In this document: piece by piece, positions 1-10,970 of the stretch | How the letters are laid out: every line of letters starts with the position of its first letter | Position numbering within the stretch: the first letter of the stretch is position 1 | Origin: Tetrapisispora phaffii CBS 4417 | Lineage: Eukaryota; Ascomycota; Saccharomycetes; Saccharomycetales; Saccharomycetaceae | DNA length: 64,000 bases | Assembly (NCBI RefSeq): GCF_000236905.1 | Contig: NC_016522.1 | Coordinates: 620,001-684,000, forward strand | Direction of reading: 5' to 3' | Position numbers and translations under genes: made by a program | Notes under the pieces: generated by a model | The model's database searches: none | Seen by the model: only the letters and a program-made list of their open reading frames with translations | What the model was told of the DNA's origin: nothing

Positions 1-161
1 CACTAATTTATTTTTTTTGATTTTGGGTTTTGTTTATTTATTTGTTTTATATAAACAAAGTGTCTGGTTCCTAGAGTGTATTTTCGTTTTACCTGTTCCC
101 TGATTTTCTTTAGTTATACAAACACTTACTTCAACAGAGTTTACCACCATTATATAACGGT

Positions 162-584
162 ATGGATCGCAACGTCTATGAAGCTTGTAGTGATCTGATA
201 AAAAGATATAAATCGTATACTGCTGGACCAGATGAAGTCTTAGCTGAAAAATTAGATCATCTTGTACCCATTCCTTTTCTTACCAGGGAAGAATTGGAAA
301 AAGTTGCTAGTAATGATAGGGACCAAGGTTTATATACAGGTGAATTGATTCCTTCTATCGATTTGAGAGTTCTGCATTATTATGCAACGCAATTATGTTT
401 GAAAAAATATCCTCATTTATTAAATAAATTCGATGATTCAAGTTTGATCTCATTAGGTTTGTTAGTCGAAAAATGGGTGAAAGATTTTTTAGTTGCAAGA
501 CAAGATAGAACTAAAATTAATCCAGGAGTCTCACAAATGTTATCGAAGATTGTTAACTACGAAGAAGATCCAGCCAATATATAA
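162..584 (+). CDS. RRN10: RNA polymerase I upstream activation factor subunit Rrn10
   Basis: Small nuclear protein of 140 residues; the S. cerevisiae protein has 145. It is a subunit of the upstream activation factor (UAF), which binds the rDNA promoter and recruits the core factor for RNA polymerase I. The N-terminus (MDRNVYEACSDLIK), the central IDLRVLHYYATQLCLKKYPH block and the GLLVEKWVKDFL helix are almost the same as in yeast Rrn10, and the protein ends in the same NI residues. The start is the first ATG of the open frame and matches the family start. The next gene is NCL1, as on S. cerevisiae chromosome II (YBL025W-YBL024W), which supports the call. Confidence 0.95.
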   Translation: MDRNVYEACSDLIKRYKSYTAGPDEVLAEKLDHLVPIPFLTREELEKVASNDRDQGLYTGELIPSIDLRVLHYYATQLCLKKYPHLLNKFDDSSLISLGLLVEKWVKDFLVARQDRTKINPGVSQMLSKIVNYEEDPANI

Positions 585-912
585 ATAAACACAGACGATT
601 CAATTATAGATAATACTATAAATATATAGATTAAATTTAATGTATTTGCATTATTACATCAATTTTTATATAATAGTGTATGTGTGTTTGTTTTTCTTCT
701 AACATACTATCTCATCTCTCTTTTTCATTATTCTGAAAATTTTTGCAGGACATGAAGTTAAATGTTATGGGAAAAAAAATTCAAATGGAGAGATGAGATG
801 ACTTCATAAGAAGTTTGTGTATGCATATTTAACCAAGCATATATATGTACTTCAGTATTTCTGGACTTAACTCAATCCCTGCACACTAAACAACTCAAAT
901 ACGTTACGAGAA
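585..912. other. RRN10-NCL1 intergenic region
   Basis: This gap of 328 bases has no gene that I can see. Its first part is AT-rich 3' sequence of RRN10. Its second part holds RRPE-like and PAC-like elements, listed separately, which probably belong to the NCL1 promoter. Confidence 0.6.
711..797 (+). promoter_or_regulatory. RRPE and PAC elements in NCL1 promoter
   Basis: An RRPE-like TGAAAATTTTT lies at 734-744 and a PAC-like GAGATGAG at 790-797, with its reverse complement CTCATCTC at 711-718. In yeasts this pair (bound by Stb3 and by Dot6/Tod6) marks ribosome-biogenesis and RNA-modification genes. The sites lie 115-200 bases before the NCL1 start. Seen in sequence; function inferred. Confidence 0.55.
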
Positions 913-2937
913 ATGGCTAGAAAAAAGAATTTTAGAGGTAAGCAAAAAACATTTGGTGCTCGTGATGATTCAAATGCACAAAAGAACTGGTCTGAATTAG
1001 TTAGAGATAACGAACAGTGGGGACTATATTATAAAAAACTGAATATAATACCTGAAGATCAATGGGAGGAGTTTAAGAAAGCTTGTCAAGCTCCATTGCC
1101 TTTAACTTTCAGAGTCACTGGTTCTAGAAACCATGCTCAAGAGGTTTTACAATTGTTTAAAGAAAGACATTTACCAAACTTAACTGATGTAGAATTTGAA
1201 GGCGAAAAAATTAAGTCTCCAATGGAACTACCATGGTATCCAAACCATTTGGCTTGGCAATTAGATGTTCCAAAGACTGTAATCAGAAAACATGAACAGT
1301 TTGCTAAAACTCAAAGATTTTTGGTTGTTGAGACAGCAGTAGGTAATATCTCTAGACAAGAGGCTGTTTCAATGATCCCACCTATCCTTTTAGAAGTTGA
1401 ATCAAACCACACTGTTTTGGATATGTGTGCTGCTCCAGGTTCCAAAACTGCACAATTAATCGAAGCTTTACACACAAACGAAGATGAGCCAACTGGTATC
1501 GTTGTTGCTAATGATGCAGATGCCAGAAGATCGCATATGTTGGTTCATCAATTGAAGAGACTGAACAGTGCAAACTTAATGGTGGTTAACCATGATGCTC
1601 AATTTTTCCCAAGAATTGCATTACATGAAAATACTACTGATAGTAACGATTTCTTAAAATTTGACAGAATTTTATGTGATGTTCCATGTTCCGGTGATGG
1701 TACAATGAGAAAAAATGTTAATGTTTGGAGAGATTGGACCAGTCAAGGAGGATTAGGTCTCCACAACATCCAATTGAACATTTTAAACAGAGGTTTACAT
1801 TTACTAAAACCAAAAGGTAGATTAGTATATTCTACCTGCTCTATGAACCCGATTGAAAATGAAGCTGTCATTGCTGCTGCTTTAAGAAAATGGGGTTCAA
1901 AGATTAGAGTCATTAACTGTGATGAAAAGCTACCAGGTTTAGTCAGATCAAAAGGTATTGACTCATGGCCAGTCTTTAATAGAGATATGGAGATAAGACA
2001 AAAAGGTGATCAAGGAGTTTCAAATACATGGTTTCCACCATCTGAGGAGGAAAAATCTCAATTTAATTTGCAAAATTGTATAAGAGTGTATCCACATCAA
2101 CAAAATACCGGTGCTTTTTTTATTACTGTTATTGAAAAATTAGAAGAATTTGATGTTGTACCTCCTAAATCCGAGGAACCAGCTCTTAAAAAGGTTAAAC
2201 GTTCTACTGAAGAGGAACTTGAAAAGAAAGAAAAATTACCTCGTGATGCTAATGAAGAACCATTTGTATTTATTGATCCAGAACATGCAACTTTAAAAAA
2301 TTGTTGGAAATTCTATGGTATTGATGATAAATTTGACAAGAGAACGTGTTTGGTACGTAACGCAACTGGTGAACCTACTAGAGTTATATACACAGTAAGT
2401 CCATTTTTAAGAGATATTGTTCAAGCCAATGGTGACATACTAAAAATTATTTACTCTGGTGTTAAATTATTTGTTTCTCAAAGAAGTGACATAGAGTGTG
2501 CATGGAGAATACAAAGTGAAGCTTTGCCAATAATGAAACATCACATGAACTCTGACAGAGTCGTGCCAGCCAATATGCCTTTGTTGAAGCATTTATTAAT
2601 GGAATCCTTCCCAAGTTTTGATGATATTTCCGCAAAAAAACTTGACGATGAATACGTTAGCAGAATGGATAAATTAAGTTCAGGATGTTGCTTCATTGAA
2701 ATTGAAAGAGAAGGTGAAGATAAGGAAAGTTTATTCTTACCTGTGTGGAAGGGTAATAAGTGTATGAATTTAATGGTTTGTAAAGAAGATGCGCATGAAT
2801 TATTATACAGATTATTTGGTGTCGAGACAAAATCTAGTGATAATCCAAAAGCAAAGGCTCAAGCCGAAAGATTAGCAAAAATCAATGCTGAGAAGGCTGC
2901 TGCAGCTAAAGCTGAAAAGTCTACTTCTGACAATTGA
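913..2937 (+). CDS. NCL1: tRNA (cytosine-5) methyltransferase Ncl1 (Trm4)
   Basis: Nuclear SAM-dependent methyltransferase of the NOL1/NOP2/Sun (Nsun2) family that makes 5-methylcytosine at several positions of tRNAs. It has 674 residues; the family is about 680. The SAM-binding motif DMCAAPGSKT lies near residue 170. The two catalytic cysteines lie in DVPCSGDGTMRKN (near residue 258) and YSTCSMNPIENEA (near 307). The N-terminus is short and basic, and the C-terminus is Lys/Ala-rich, as usual for Trm4. The gene follows RRN10 in the same order as S. cerevisiae chromosome II. PAC/RRPE sites upstream suggest co-regulation with ribosome biogenesis. No frameshift or missing motif was seen. Confidence 0.96.
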   Translation: MARKKNFRGKQKTFGARDDSNAQKNWSELVRDNEQWGLYYKKLNIIPEDQWEEFKKACQAPLPLTFRVTGSRNHAQEVLQLFKERHLPNLTDVEFEGEKIKSPMELPWYPNHLAWQLDVPKTVIRKHEQFAKTQRFLVVETAVGNISRQEAVSMIPPILLEVESNHTVLDMCAAPGSKTAQLIEALHTNEDEPTGIVVANDADARRSHMLVHQLKRLNSANLMVVNHDAQFFPRIALHENTTDSNDFLKFDRILCDVPCSGDGTMRKNVNVWRDWTSQGGLGLHNIQLNILNRGLHLLKPKGRLVYSTCSMNPIENEAVIAAALRKWGSKIRVINCDEKLPGLVRSKGIDSWPVFNRDMEIRQKGDQGVSNTWFPPSEEEKSQFNLQNCIRVYPHQQNTGAFFITVIEKLEEFDVVPPKSEEPALKKVKRSTEEELEKKEKLPRDANEEPFVFIDPEHATLKNCWKFYGIDDKFDKRTCLVRNATGEPTRVIYTVSPFLRDIVQANGDILKIIYSGVKLFVSQRSDIECAWRIQSEALPIMKHHMNSDRVVPANMPLLKHLLMESFPSFDDISAKKLDDEYVSRMDKLSSGCCFIEIEREGEDKESLFLPVWKGNKCMNLMVCKEDAHELLYRLFGVETKSSDNPKAKAQAERLAKINAEKAAAAKAEKSTSDN

Positions 2938-3089
2938 ATTCAAAGTTAGTAACATTTTCATGTAGAATAACATCAACGATGCTAAATAATGATAGATATC
3001 TTTGAATATAACTTTAAATATAAATATAACCAATATAGCAAAAATATCTCCCATTTAATGAGACATGATTTTAAGATGATGATTCATTT

Positions 3090-3450
3090 TGAAACGCTAA
3101 GTATTATACTAAGGAAAAATGAAGGGCAGTTGGTATATAAGTGTTATTCGTGAAACTCCATCGGTATGGTTCTTGTTTCTTTAAATTAGAAAATTAATCA
3201 AACTAAGTTACTAATGCCAGAAGAGAAAGGAAATTACAAGTATTATGTTATAAATTGTTTTCTGCTTATATTTTATTGTCATGTATTTCCTAACCCTCAT
3301 CCAAGATACCTTGTTTCATGTTGAAACATTCGCGAGACCGCCAAAATTATTTCTTCAATGCGCGAAGTATCTGATTTTTAATATTAATCTGAAACCAATG
3401 AAACCTGTTAGTGGATAGGTTTACAATAGTAAGTATAGTAACATGTTTCA
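3090..3450 (+). promoter_or_regulatory. Pheromone response elements (Ste12 sites) upstream of FUS3
   Basis: The promoter has exact Ste12 sites: TGTTTCA at 3312-3318 and TGAAACA at 3322-3328, arranged as an inverted pair with a 3-base spacer, and another TGTTTCA at 3444-3450. Near matches are TGAAACG (3090), TGAAACC (3390) and TGAAACC (3399). A cluster of this type is expected for a mating-induced MAP kinase gene. The sites lie 270-630 bases before the FUS3 start. Confidence 0.75.
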
Positions 3451-3689
3451 AATGGCAATGATTATTGTGCATAATATCATAGACATAACAATTTGAAAGT
3501 ATAACATAAAACAGGGCCAACAATTATTATAAGTTCATATATTTTTGCTTACTGCTGCCATGCCAATTATATTTAAAGAGGCATCAGTACAGTTTGTCAA
3601 TTAGATGATATTGTGATCCATATTACTTATTTAATATTTTGAAGTGTAGTAATTAACCTTAAAAGGCCAAAGAACAATTGTAAAACTAA

Positions 3690-4778
<1,089 letters not shown>

Positions 4779-6565
4779 TAAACTAGGACATACTTTCAAC
4801 ATATATAATTCAATATTACACCATAGACACTTAAAATGCATAAGGACCTTTTTTTTTAATTAATATTACAATATGTATATTTTGTTTATCTTTTTTGACT
4901 TTCGCAGTTCCCATGAAAAACTAAAAAGTTTTCAAATTAATTAATCATAACCTATAAGTTAAATTTGAGCAAACGAATAACCTCAATGAAAACTGCACTC
5001 TTGTAACACATATATTAAATATTAATCTTATAGTAATTACATTTGGTCATTAATATATTTATGCAATGGCAAATGAAATTAATGATATTTACAAGATGAC
5101 CTTTTTAGTATTAGAAATTACAATATTTAACGAATGACGATAATAATTCACGCTTTTTTTACTTCTTTTTTTCTTATGTTTCGCCAGAATAGTCAACATT
5201 GACCGATCGAATCGCATGTAAAAGAAAAGCAGATGCAATCAAAGTACTAAGAACAAAGTCAGTATATATCCCTTGTTAATGTTACCTGACCAATCAATCA
5301 ATAATCATAAGCTAATCTAACTTTTCGGAAAATGAATAACTAGCTATAGTCATTCAATCATTAATCGAGAAGGTTAATAAACAATTATAGCTGTTCTTAT
5401 TTGTCAAATAAGTATGTCTTTTTTATCTTGTATTTTTTTTCACCTATGCTATATGTACAACGACGATACATACAAGTGGGAGGACATATGCATGACACAA
5501 CCGTTCCTCTCTACTAAACAAACACTCATACAAAGAAAGAAGTAAATATGCATGACTTGGGGCCAAAGGGAGATTAATCGTATACTTCTTGAACCGTGAT
5601 CCTCAAGATCTCTCAAATCACTCTTACAATTACCATCTGAATATATGTATACGTTTGTGAATACGTAAAGGAAACCATATAAAACAAATGCAAGGTTCCA
5701 ACTTCTATTGCTAGTGTTTCATACACTCTGTCTCTTGTCTATATATGCACATACTTCGTATTTATTTAAATATTTTAGTATAATCTTCTTAAAAATTCCA
5801 ACAGAAGGCATTACATGCATAATAATACAAGAACAAAAAAAGTTTTTGTTCATTTAAAATCCATTTCCAGATTAGTCGTTGACCTAATTCCATTAGCTGA
5901 TTGTTGAATTTTAATTCTCTTTTAAACAAAAAATCACTGTAAACTGAATCAATTGAGGAGATCTCCCCATATTCTATTTTTCATTCGTCTTTATCACCCA
6001 CTGCCAATTTAAACTTCTAAAATAAAAAGTTTACAACCAAAAAACATACATAGTAACTTTGGGGAAAATAACCGAATCTAATATTCAAAAATTATCCTAG
6101 TTTCTACGAAGGTTGCCATATATACATTTTTCATAATACGTTTTATCGTCGGATTGGAGAAATCTGGGGGTAGTAATATATTAATATTTAAAAAAAGAAG
6201 CACTAGATCCACCGAATTGGAGATCATAGTTAATCATCAGTGCCAAAAAGTTGATTCCTTTACATCCAATTGCCAATAGTTAAGGAAAAAAACAAAACAA
6301 AACTATCATTATAGATATATAAACATATCATAATTGACCAAAATTGCTGAACAGTGAAATAACAATAAATCAAAAAAAAAAAACTTATAACAAAAGAGAT
6401 ATTTTTATTTTGGAAATACTATTATATTATAATTTTTCGATTTACAAATAATCTCGTAATAATAATTAGTAGTCAGGATTACAATAGGTTACAATAATTT
6501 TTTTTTAAATCTTATAATTGATAAGTACAAAAAAAGAGACATACAAATACTACACAATATCCAAG
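4779..6565. other. Long intergenic region upstream of ACH1
   Basis: This is about 1.8 kb with no convincing gene. It is AT-rich with scattered poly(A/T) runs. It probably holds the FUS3 3' end and an extended ACH1 promoter. TTGGAG, a core bound by the carbon-source regulator Adr1, occurs near 6155 and 6217, but this motif is short and may be chance. Confidence 0.5.
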
Positions 6566-8146
6566 ATGTCAGTTTCTCAATTATTAAAGCAAAGAGTGAG
6601 ATACTTACCTTATTTAGATAAAGTTAAAACTGCTGATGAGTTAATCCCATTGTTTAAAAATGGTATGTATATAGGTTGGTCAGGTTTTACAGGTGTAGGT
6701 GCTCCGAAAGCTGTCCCTGAAGCTTTGTCTGATCACGTCGAGAAAAATAACCTTCAAGGTAAGTTGAGATTCAATTTATTTGTTGGTGCTTCGGCAGGTC
6801 CAGAGGAATTCCGTTGGGCTGATAATGATATGATAATTAAAAGAGCTCCACATCAAGTTGGCAAACCGATTTCAAAAGCTATTAATGACGGTAGAATGCT
6901 TTTCTTCGATAAACATTTATCAATGTTCCCACAGGATTTGACTTATGGTTTCTACTCAAGAGATAGATCTGATGGTAAAATTCTAGATTACTCTATTGTT
7001 GAGGCTACTGCCATTAAAGAGGATGGGTCAATTGTTCCCGGCCCTGCTGTTGGTGGTTCTCCTGAGTTTTTAAGTGTTAGTGATAAAATTATTATTGAAG
7101 TTAATACAAAGACTCCATCTTTTGAAGGTATTCATGATATTGACATGCCTGTATTACCACCATATAGGAAACCTTACCCATACTGTAAAGTAGATGAAAA
7201 ATCAGGTGTAAATTCAATTCCAGTGGATCCAAAGAGAGTCGTTGCCATTGTAGAAACACATAAAACTGATAAAGTTCCACCCAACACACCTTCTGATGAT
7301 ATGTCCAGAGCCATCGCTGGTTACTTGGTTGAATTCTTCAGAAATGAAGTTAAACATGGTAGATTACCAGAAAATTTATTACCTTTGCAATCAGGCATCG
7401 GTAATGTTGCAAATGCTGTAATCGAAGGGTTAGCTGATGCAAACTTCAAGCACCTAAACGTTTGGACAGAAGTCTTACAAGATTCTTTCCTAGATTTATT
7501 CCAAAATGGTACTTTAGATTATGCCACTGCAACTTCCATCAGACTAACAGAAGACGGGTTTAACAGAGTATTCAATGATTGGGATAATTTCATGACAAAA
7601 ATGTGTTTAAGATCTCAAGTAGTCTCTAACAATCCAGAAATTATCCGTCGTTTAGGTGTGATTGCAATGAACACTCCCGTTGAAGTCGATATATATGCTC
7701 ATGCTAACTCTACGAACGTCAATGGTTCTCGTATGCTAAACGGTTTAGGTGGATCTGCTGACTTTTTAAGAAATGCAAAATTATCCATCATGCATGCACC
7801 TTCTGCTAGACCAACTAAAACCGACCCCACTGGTATATCAACGATTGTTCCAATGGCATCACATGTTGACCAAACAGAACATGACTTAGATATTTTAGTA
7901 ACTGATCAAGGATTGGCCGATTTAAGAGGACTAGCTCCAAGAGAAAGAGCCCGTGAAATTATTGATAATTGTGCACATCCAGATTACAGAGATTTATTAC
8001 ATGACTACTTACAAAGATCAGAACATTACGCGGCTAAGCACAGCTGCTTACATGAACCTCACATGTTGAAAAATGCCTTAAAATTCCATATCAATTTATC
8101 TGAGAAAGGTACTATGAAAGTTGATTCATGGGATCCGGTTGATTAA
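6566..8146 (+). CDS. ACH1: Acetyl-CoA hydrolase / succinyl-CoA:acetate CoA-transferase Ach1
   Basis: Mitochondrial enzyme that moves CoA between succinyl-CoA, acetyl-CoA and acetate, and helps to detoxify or export acetate. From the chosen start it has 526 residues, exactly the S. cerevisiae length, and begins [13 protein letters not shown], matching [13 protein letters not shown]. The open frame extends 16 codons further upstream to 6518, but that extension has no family match, so 6566 is preferred. Conserved blocks include [34 protein letters not shown]-type strand, and the C-terminal [20 protein letters not shown] region with the catalytic-type Glu. The protein ends KVDSWDPVD as in yeast. 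A tRNA-Ile lies 195 bases downstream on the other strand. Confidence 0.96.
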   Translation: MSVSQLLKQRVRYLPYLDKVKTADELIPLFKNGMYIGWSGFTGVGAPKAVPEALSDHVEKNNLQGKLRFNLFVGASAGPEEFRWADNDMIIKRAPHQVGKPISKAINDGRMLFFDKHLSMFPQDLTYGFYSRDRSDGKILDYSIVEATAIKEDGSIVPGPAVGGSPEFLSVSDKIIIEVNTKTPSFEGIHDIDMPVLPPYRKPYPYCKVDEKSGVNSIPVDPKRVVAIVETHKTDKVPPNTPSDDMSRAIAGYLVEFFRNEVKHGRLPENLLPLQSGIGNVANAVIEGLADANFKHLNVWTEVLQDSFLDLFQNGTLDYATATSIRLTEDGFNRVFNDWDNFMTKMCLRSQVVSNNPEIIRRLGVIAMNTPVEVDIYAHANSTNVNGSRMLNGLGGSADFLRNAKLSIMHAPSARPTKTDPTGISTIVPMASHVDQTEHDLDILVTDQGLADLRGLAPRERAREIIDNCAHPDYRDLLHDYLQRSEHYAAKHSCLHEPHMLKNALKFHINLSEKGTMKVDSWDPVD

Positions 8147-8335
8147 GTGAAACTATATTAACTTTTTATGAAATTCTGAATTCTAGGTTACTTTTCAAAC
8201 CTATGAGAGAAGAATAATCGCATTATTTATTTAGTTTTTAACTACACATATATATTCAGATAATTGGCCAACAATAAGATAAAATACAAATTTTGATGAA
8301 TTGACAACTTATTGTTTAGTTGTAAATAGTAAGTT

Positions 8336-8341
8336 AAAAAA
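8336..8341 (-). terminator. RNA polymerase III terminator of tRNA-Ile
   Basis: A run of six T on the minus strand directly follows the last base of the tRNA gene. This is the standard Pol III stop signal. Confidence 0.85.
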
Positions 8342-8415
8342 TGGTCCCTAGCGGGATCGAACCGCTGATCCCCGCGTTATTAGCACGATGCCTTAACCAA
8401 CTGGGCCAAGGGACC
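8342..8415 (-). tRNA. tRNA-Ile (anticodon AAU)
   Basis: A 74-base tRNA without intron is read on the minus strand. It begins GGTCCCTTGGCCCAGTTGG, has anticodon AAT in the loop CTAATAAC, a T arm GGTTCGATC and ends GGGACCA. The acceptor stem GGTCCC/GGGACC pairs fully. The anticodon A is read as inosine after editing, so it decodes AUU and AUC. A and B boxes are intact and a T6 terminator follows. S. cerevisiae also has a tRNA-Ile(AAU) on the ACH1 arm of chromosome II. The gene lies at the edge of a synteny block, next to a decayed region. Confidence 0.97.
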
Positions 8416-8523
8416 TTTTGAATCTTTGGTATATCGTGATACGGTTACTACAATAGACAGAGAGTTATGACAGGATTATAATATAATAGATAGACAGATG
8501 TAAGACTGTGGAGAAACAAGCTT

Positions 8524-9136
8524 ATGTTGGGTAGTTCCAACATCTAAGTTAGTGTCATTAGCCACTTCAGTTGCTCTAGTATAGTCCATCTTCTTTATAG
8601 TTAAATAATCGATTGGTCCTTTATTAGTGTAATTAAACTATTCTATATAGAGTTAGATGCCCTCCTTATATATGAGTTAATCTGACAGTTGAATGAACAT
8701 GTGTACGTGTTCATTCATCCTCCTAGGCTCTTTAGTGCTGTATTGTACATCTGTGTTTATCACGTAGCCATTTACATTGTAGTGAGAAATTTTCACCTAC
8801 CACTTGGAAGATTGTTCTAGACCTTCTTTCCATTAGTAAGTGATCTATTAGTTCTGGACTCAAAGTGTCATAAACACTTAGTTCTGTCACATACACTACA
8901 ATAATTCTGACATATCTAATAATAAGTTACATGATCATCCAAATACTAGAAGTATAAATAGGAGACCTATTTATACTTTTAGTTTAGCTACAATTTGCAA
9001 TGTGCCTCGTTGAACTTGTCATTGCATTCGTGGCGACATCAGCTGTTCCAGTTGGTGACAATATTTCCTAAACAGGAAATATTAATGTTTCGTAACTGTT
9101 TCAGTAATAGTTTCTAAATAGGAAATATTATTACTG
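8524..9136. repeat. Cluster of six inverted repeats beside tRNA-Ile; possible decayed LTR
   Basis: Six hairpins occur in about 600 bases upstream of the tRNA gene: 8524-8543 (7-bp stem), 8690-8717 (10-bp stem), 8863-8879 (6-bp), 8946-8982 (17 pairs including one G-T, 3-base loop), 9060-9083 (10-bp stem, 4-base loop) and 9102-9136 (8-bp outer stem). The last two share the arm AGGAAATATT. A TATAAATAGG box lies at 8953-8962. The stretch starts with TGTTGG (8525) and a CAACA followed by TGGTA lies at 9173, which are LTR-like ends of Ty elements. tRNA flanks are the usual target of Ty elements. No matching second LTR or target duplication was found, so the LTR reading is only a suggestion. Confidence 0.4.
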
Positions 9137-10560
9137 TTATATCGTGATCTAACTCTTGCTGAGCTTATATTACAACATGGTAATTTCAAATATGACATAG
9201 ATAAATCGAGAAATACAATTGAAGGGTATACTCATCTTTATTACGGTACGGGAATACCTACCATTAGATTTCACTCCAAATCTATATCTTTTCAATATTG
9301 AATAAGTTCGTTGGAATTTGAACCTGTTGAAAATGGCACTAGACTATAACTGAATAAACGATACCAGGTAGTGCCTCTTTAGGAAATCATTGTTATAAAG
9401 CTGAAACGATGGTGCCTGCAAGGATGTAATAACAGAATTTCTAATGTATAACCAGTACTGTAAAAGCATCAATCTGCGATACGTGTTCAACTCGACGTCG
9501 TCGTCTCGTTGGACAGAAAGGTAGAATGAAATAATATATAAATTTAGTATACTAAACCAATGAATACAAATATTGAGAAGAACCACTATTTAGTATTCAT
9601 TGCATGCTCAACGGATACTAAATGAATGTTTGCTAATTAAACAAGCAACCGATTTCAGTTAGGCAATCGTATCATGCTATTGGTAAACAGATATTCTCAC
9701 AGAATCAAGATCGATCAGAGATTTTATTAAAATTTTGTAGTGCAGTGAATGGACTTATACGAAAGTCACAGATATATAACACAACTAATTGGTTCACTTC
9801 ATTGATTACATAGATCAAATATTTCTATATAGATCACATATAGAAAATAGATCGATTATAATTACTAAAATATGCCTGATTTAAATAACAATATTACTGA
9901 AGAGAATAGCATCGCCTTAGATGCCGAGATTACTAATAACTACTTGAACTCTTGACAGAGTTCATCTAAGATGGCATGTATAGGACAATTAAATAGTTGA
10001 ACCAATATTTTAATATATTAGAAATGGACGAAGGATTATTGAAGTACCTACTAATTCTTTTATTACTGCAACTGTGTTCCTCAATTAATTATAAGATGCA
10101 ACATAGCAATAAAGTAATGGTAAAACAGCTTTGGAAATAATTAGAATCTCAAAAATTAATCAATTGTGGATGATAAGTTGTACCATTTCAAGAGAAATTC
10201 GAACATGATATAAGTCACAAAGCCGTAAACCGGTGTTCTACCCGAGGGCTCTAGTAATACATTAAATATTGATTTTGGAATTAACTATTACCTAGTTCAA
10301 GTTAAACACACAGAATAAGTCAATATTCTTAATATAGACTGCTAAATTTCCAAATGGGATCAAGAGTTTTATTGTCACAAATTATTCGAAATAAATGACA
10401 TGCATGAATCAATAAACCTTGGTTGACATTAACTGATAATGAGGAAAAATCAATACTACACTACCTGACAATTCACTAATTTTAGATATGTAACAGTTGG
10501 TACAATAATATATTGAGTAGGATTCATAGTTAGTGACAATATAGTCTCTAAAATCGTTCA
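9122..10560 (+). pseudogene. Broken coding-like region, unrecognised (possible retroelement relic)
   Basis: Several frames on the plus strand read like protein for 20-60 codons and are then cut by stops. Examples: 9123-9302 gives RDLTLAELILQHGNFKYDID followed by an IEGYTHLYYGTGIPTIRFHS-type stretch; near 9405-9520 a frame reads GACKDVITEFLMYNQYCKSI; near 9872 MPDLNNNITEENSIALDAEI; near 10355 KWDQEFYCHKLFEINDMHES and then PWLTLTDNEEKSILHYL. No frame is open throughout and no family was recognised. The position next to a tRNA gene and possible LTR ends make a decayed Ty element the simplest guess; a pseudogene left at a rearrangement point is the other. Coordinates are approximate. Confidence 0.35.
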
Positions 10561-10702
10561 AATATTATTCTTTGCAAGGCCTCAAACATCTAAAATTCTT
10601 GAATGAATACCAATATTTCGTAGTAAGTTAGATATATGTATTTTCTAGATGAGAATTAATTGTTTGGTTTTCCAATTTAGTAATAAACATATGAAGGAAA
10701 GA

Positions 10703-10761
10703 TTTTCGCGTAAACAAATTCATTACTTAAGGCGTGTTTTTATTGATAATTTAAATAAACA
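10703..10761 (+). promoter_or_regulatory. SCB/MCB-like and forkhead sites in TOP2 promoter
   Basis: TTTTCGCG (10703-10710), close to SBF/MBF sites, overlaps GTAAACAA (10710-10717), a forkhead (RTAAAYA) site. A second forkhead-type ATAAACA lies at 10755-10761. They are 210-270 bases before the TOP2 start. This fits cell-cycle-controlled expression of TOP2. Confidence 0.5.
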
Positions 10762-10970
10762 TATTCTAAAATCTGAAAACAAGAAACTTTTTTCGATCCT
10801 AAAATATTAATTAGATTTCAAATGTTATCTTTAAAGGTAAAATCTTATAAACATAATATTTAAGCTTATATATTTATTTATTTTGTGTACTCTTTACATC
10901 TTGCGTGTTATTTTTGTTATACATTTCGTTGTGTTCTAAAGTCACTTGATCTCGAAACAAGCATACAAGT

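Noticed and set aside
5320..5345. TTTCGGAAA reminiscent of the centromere CDEIII core
   Set aside because: Only the central part matches, and there is no CDEI or AT-rich CDEII at the correct distance.
9344..9586. 80-residue open frame on the minus strand in the decayed region
   Set aside because: No recognisable features; the coding-like signal in this region is on the plus strand.
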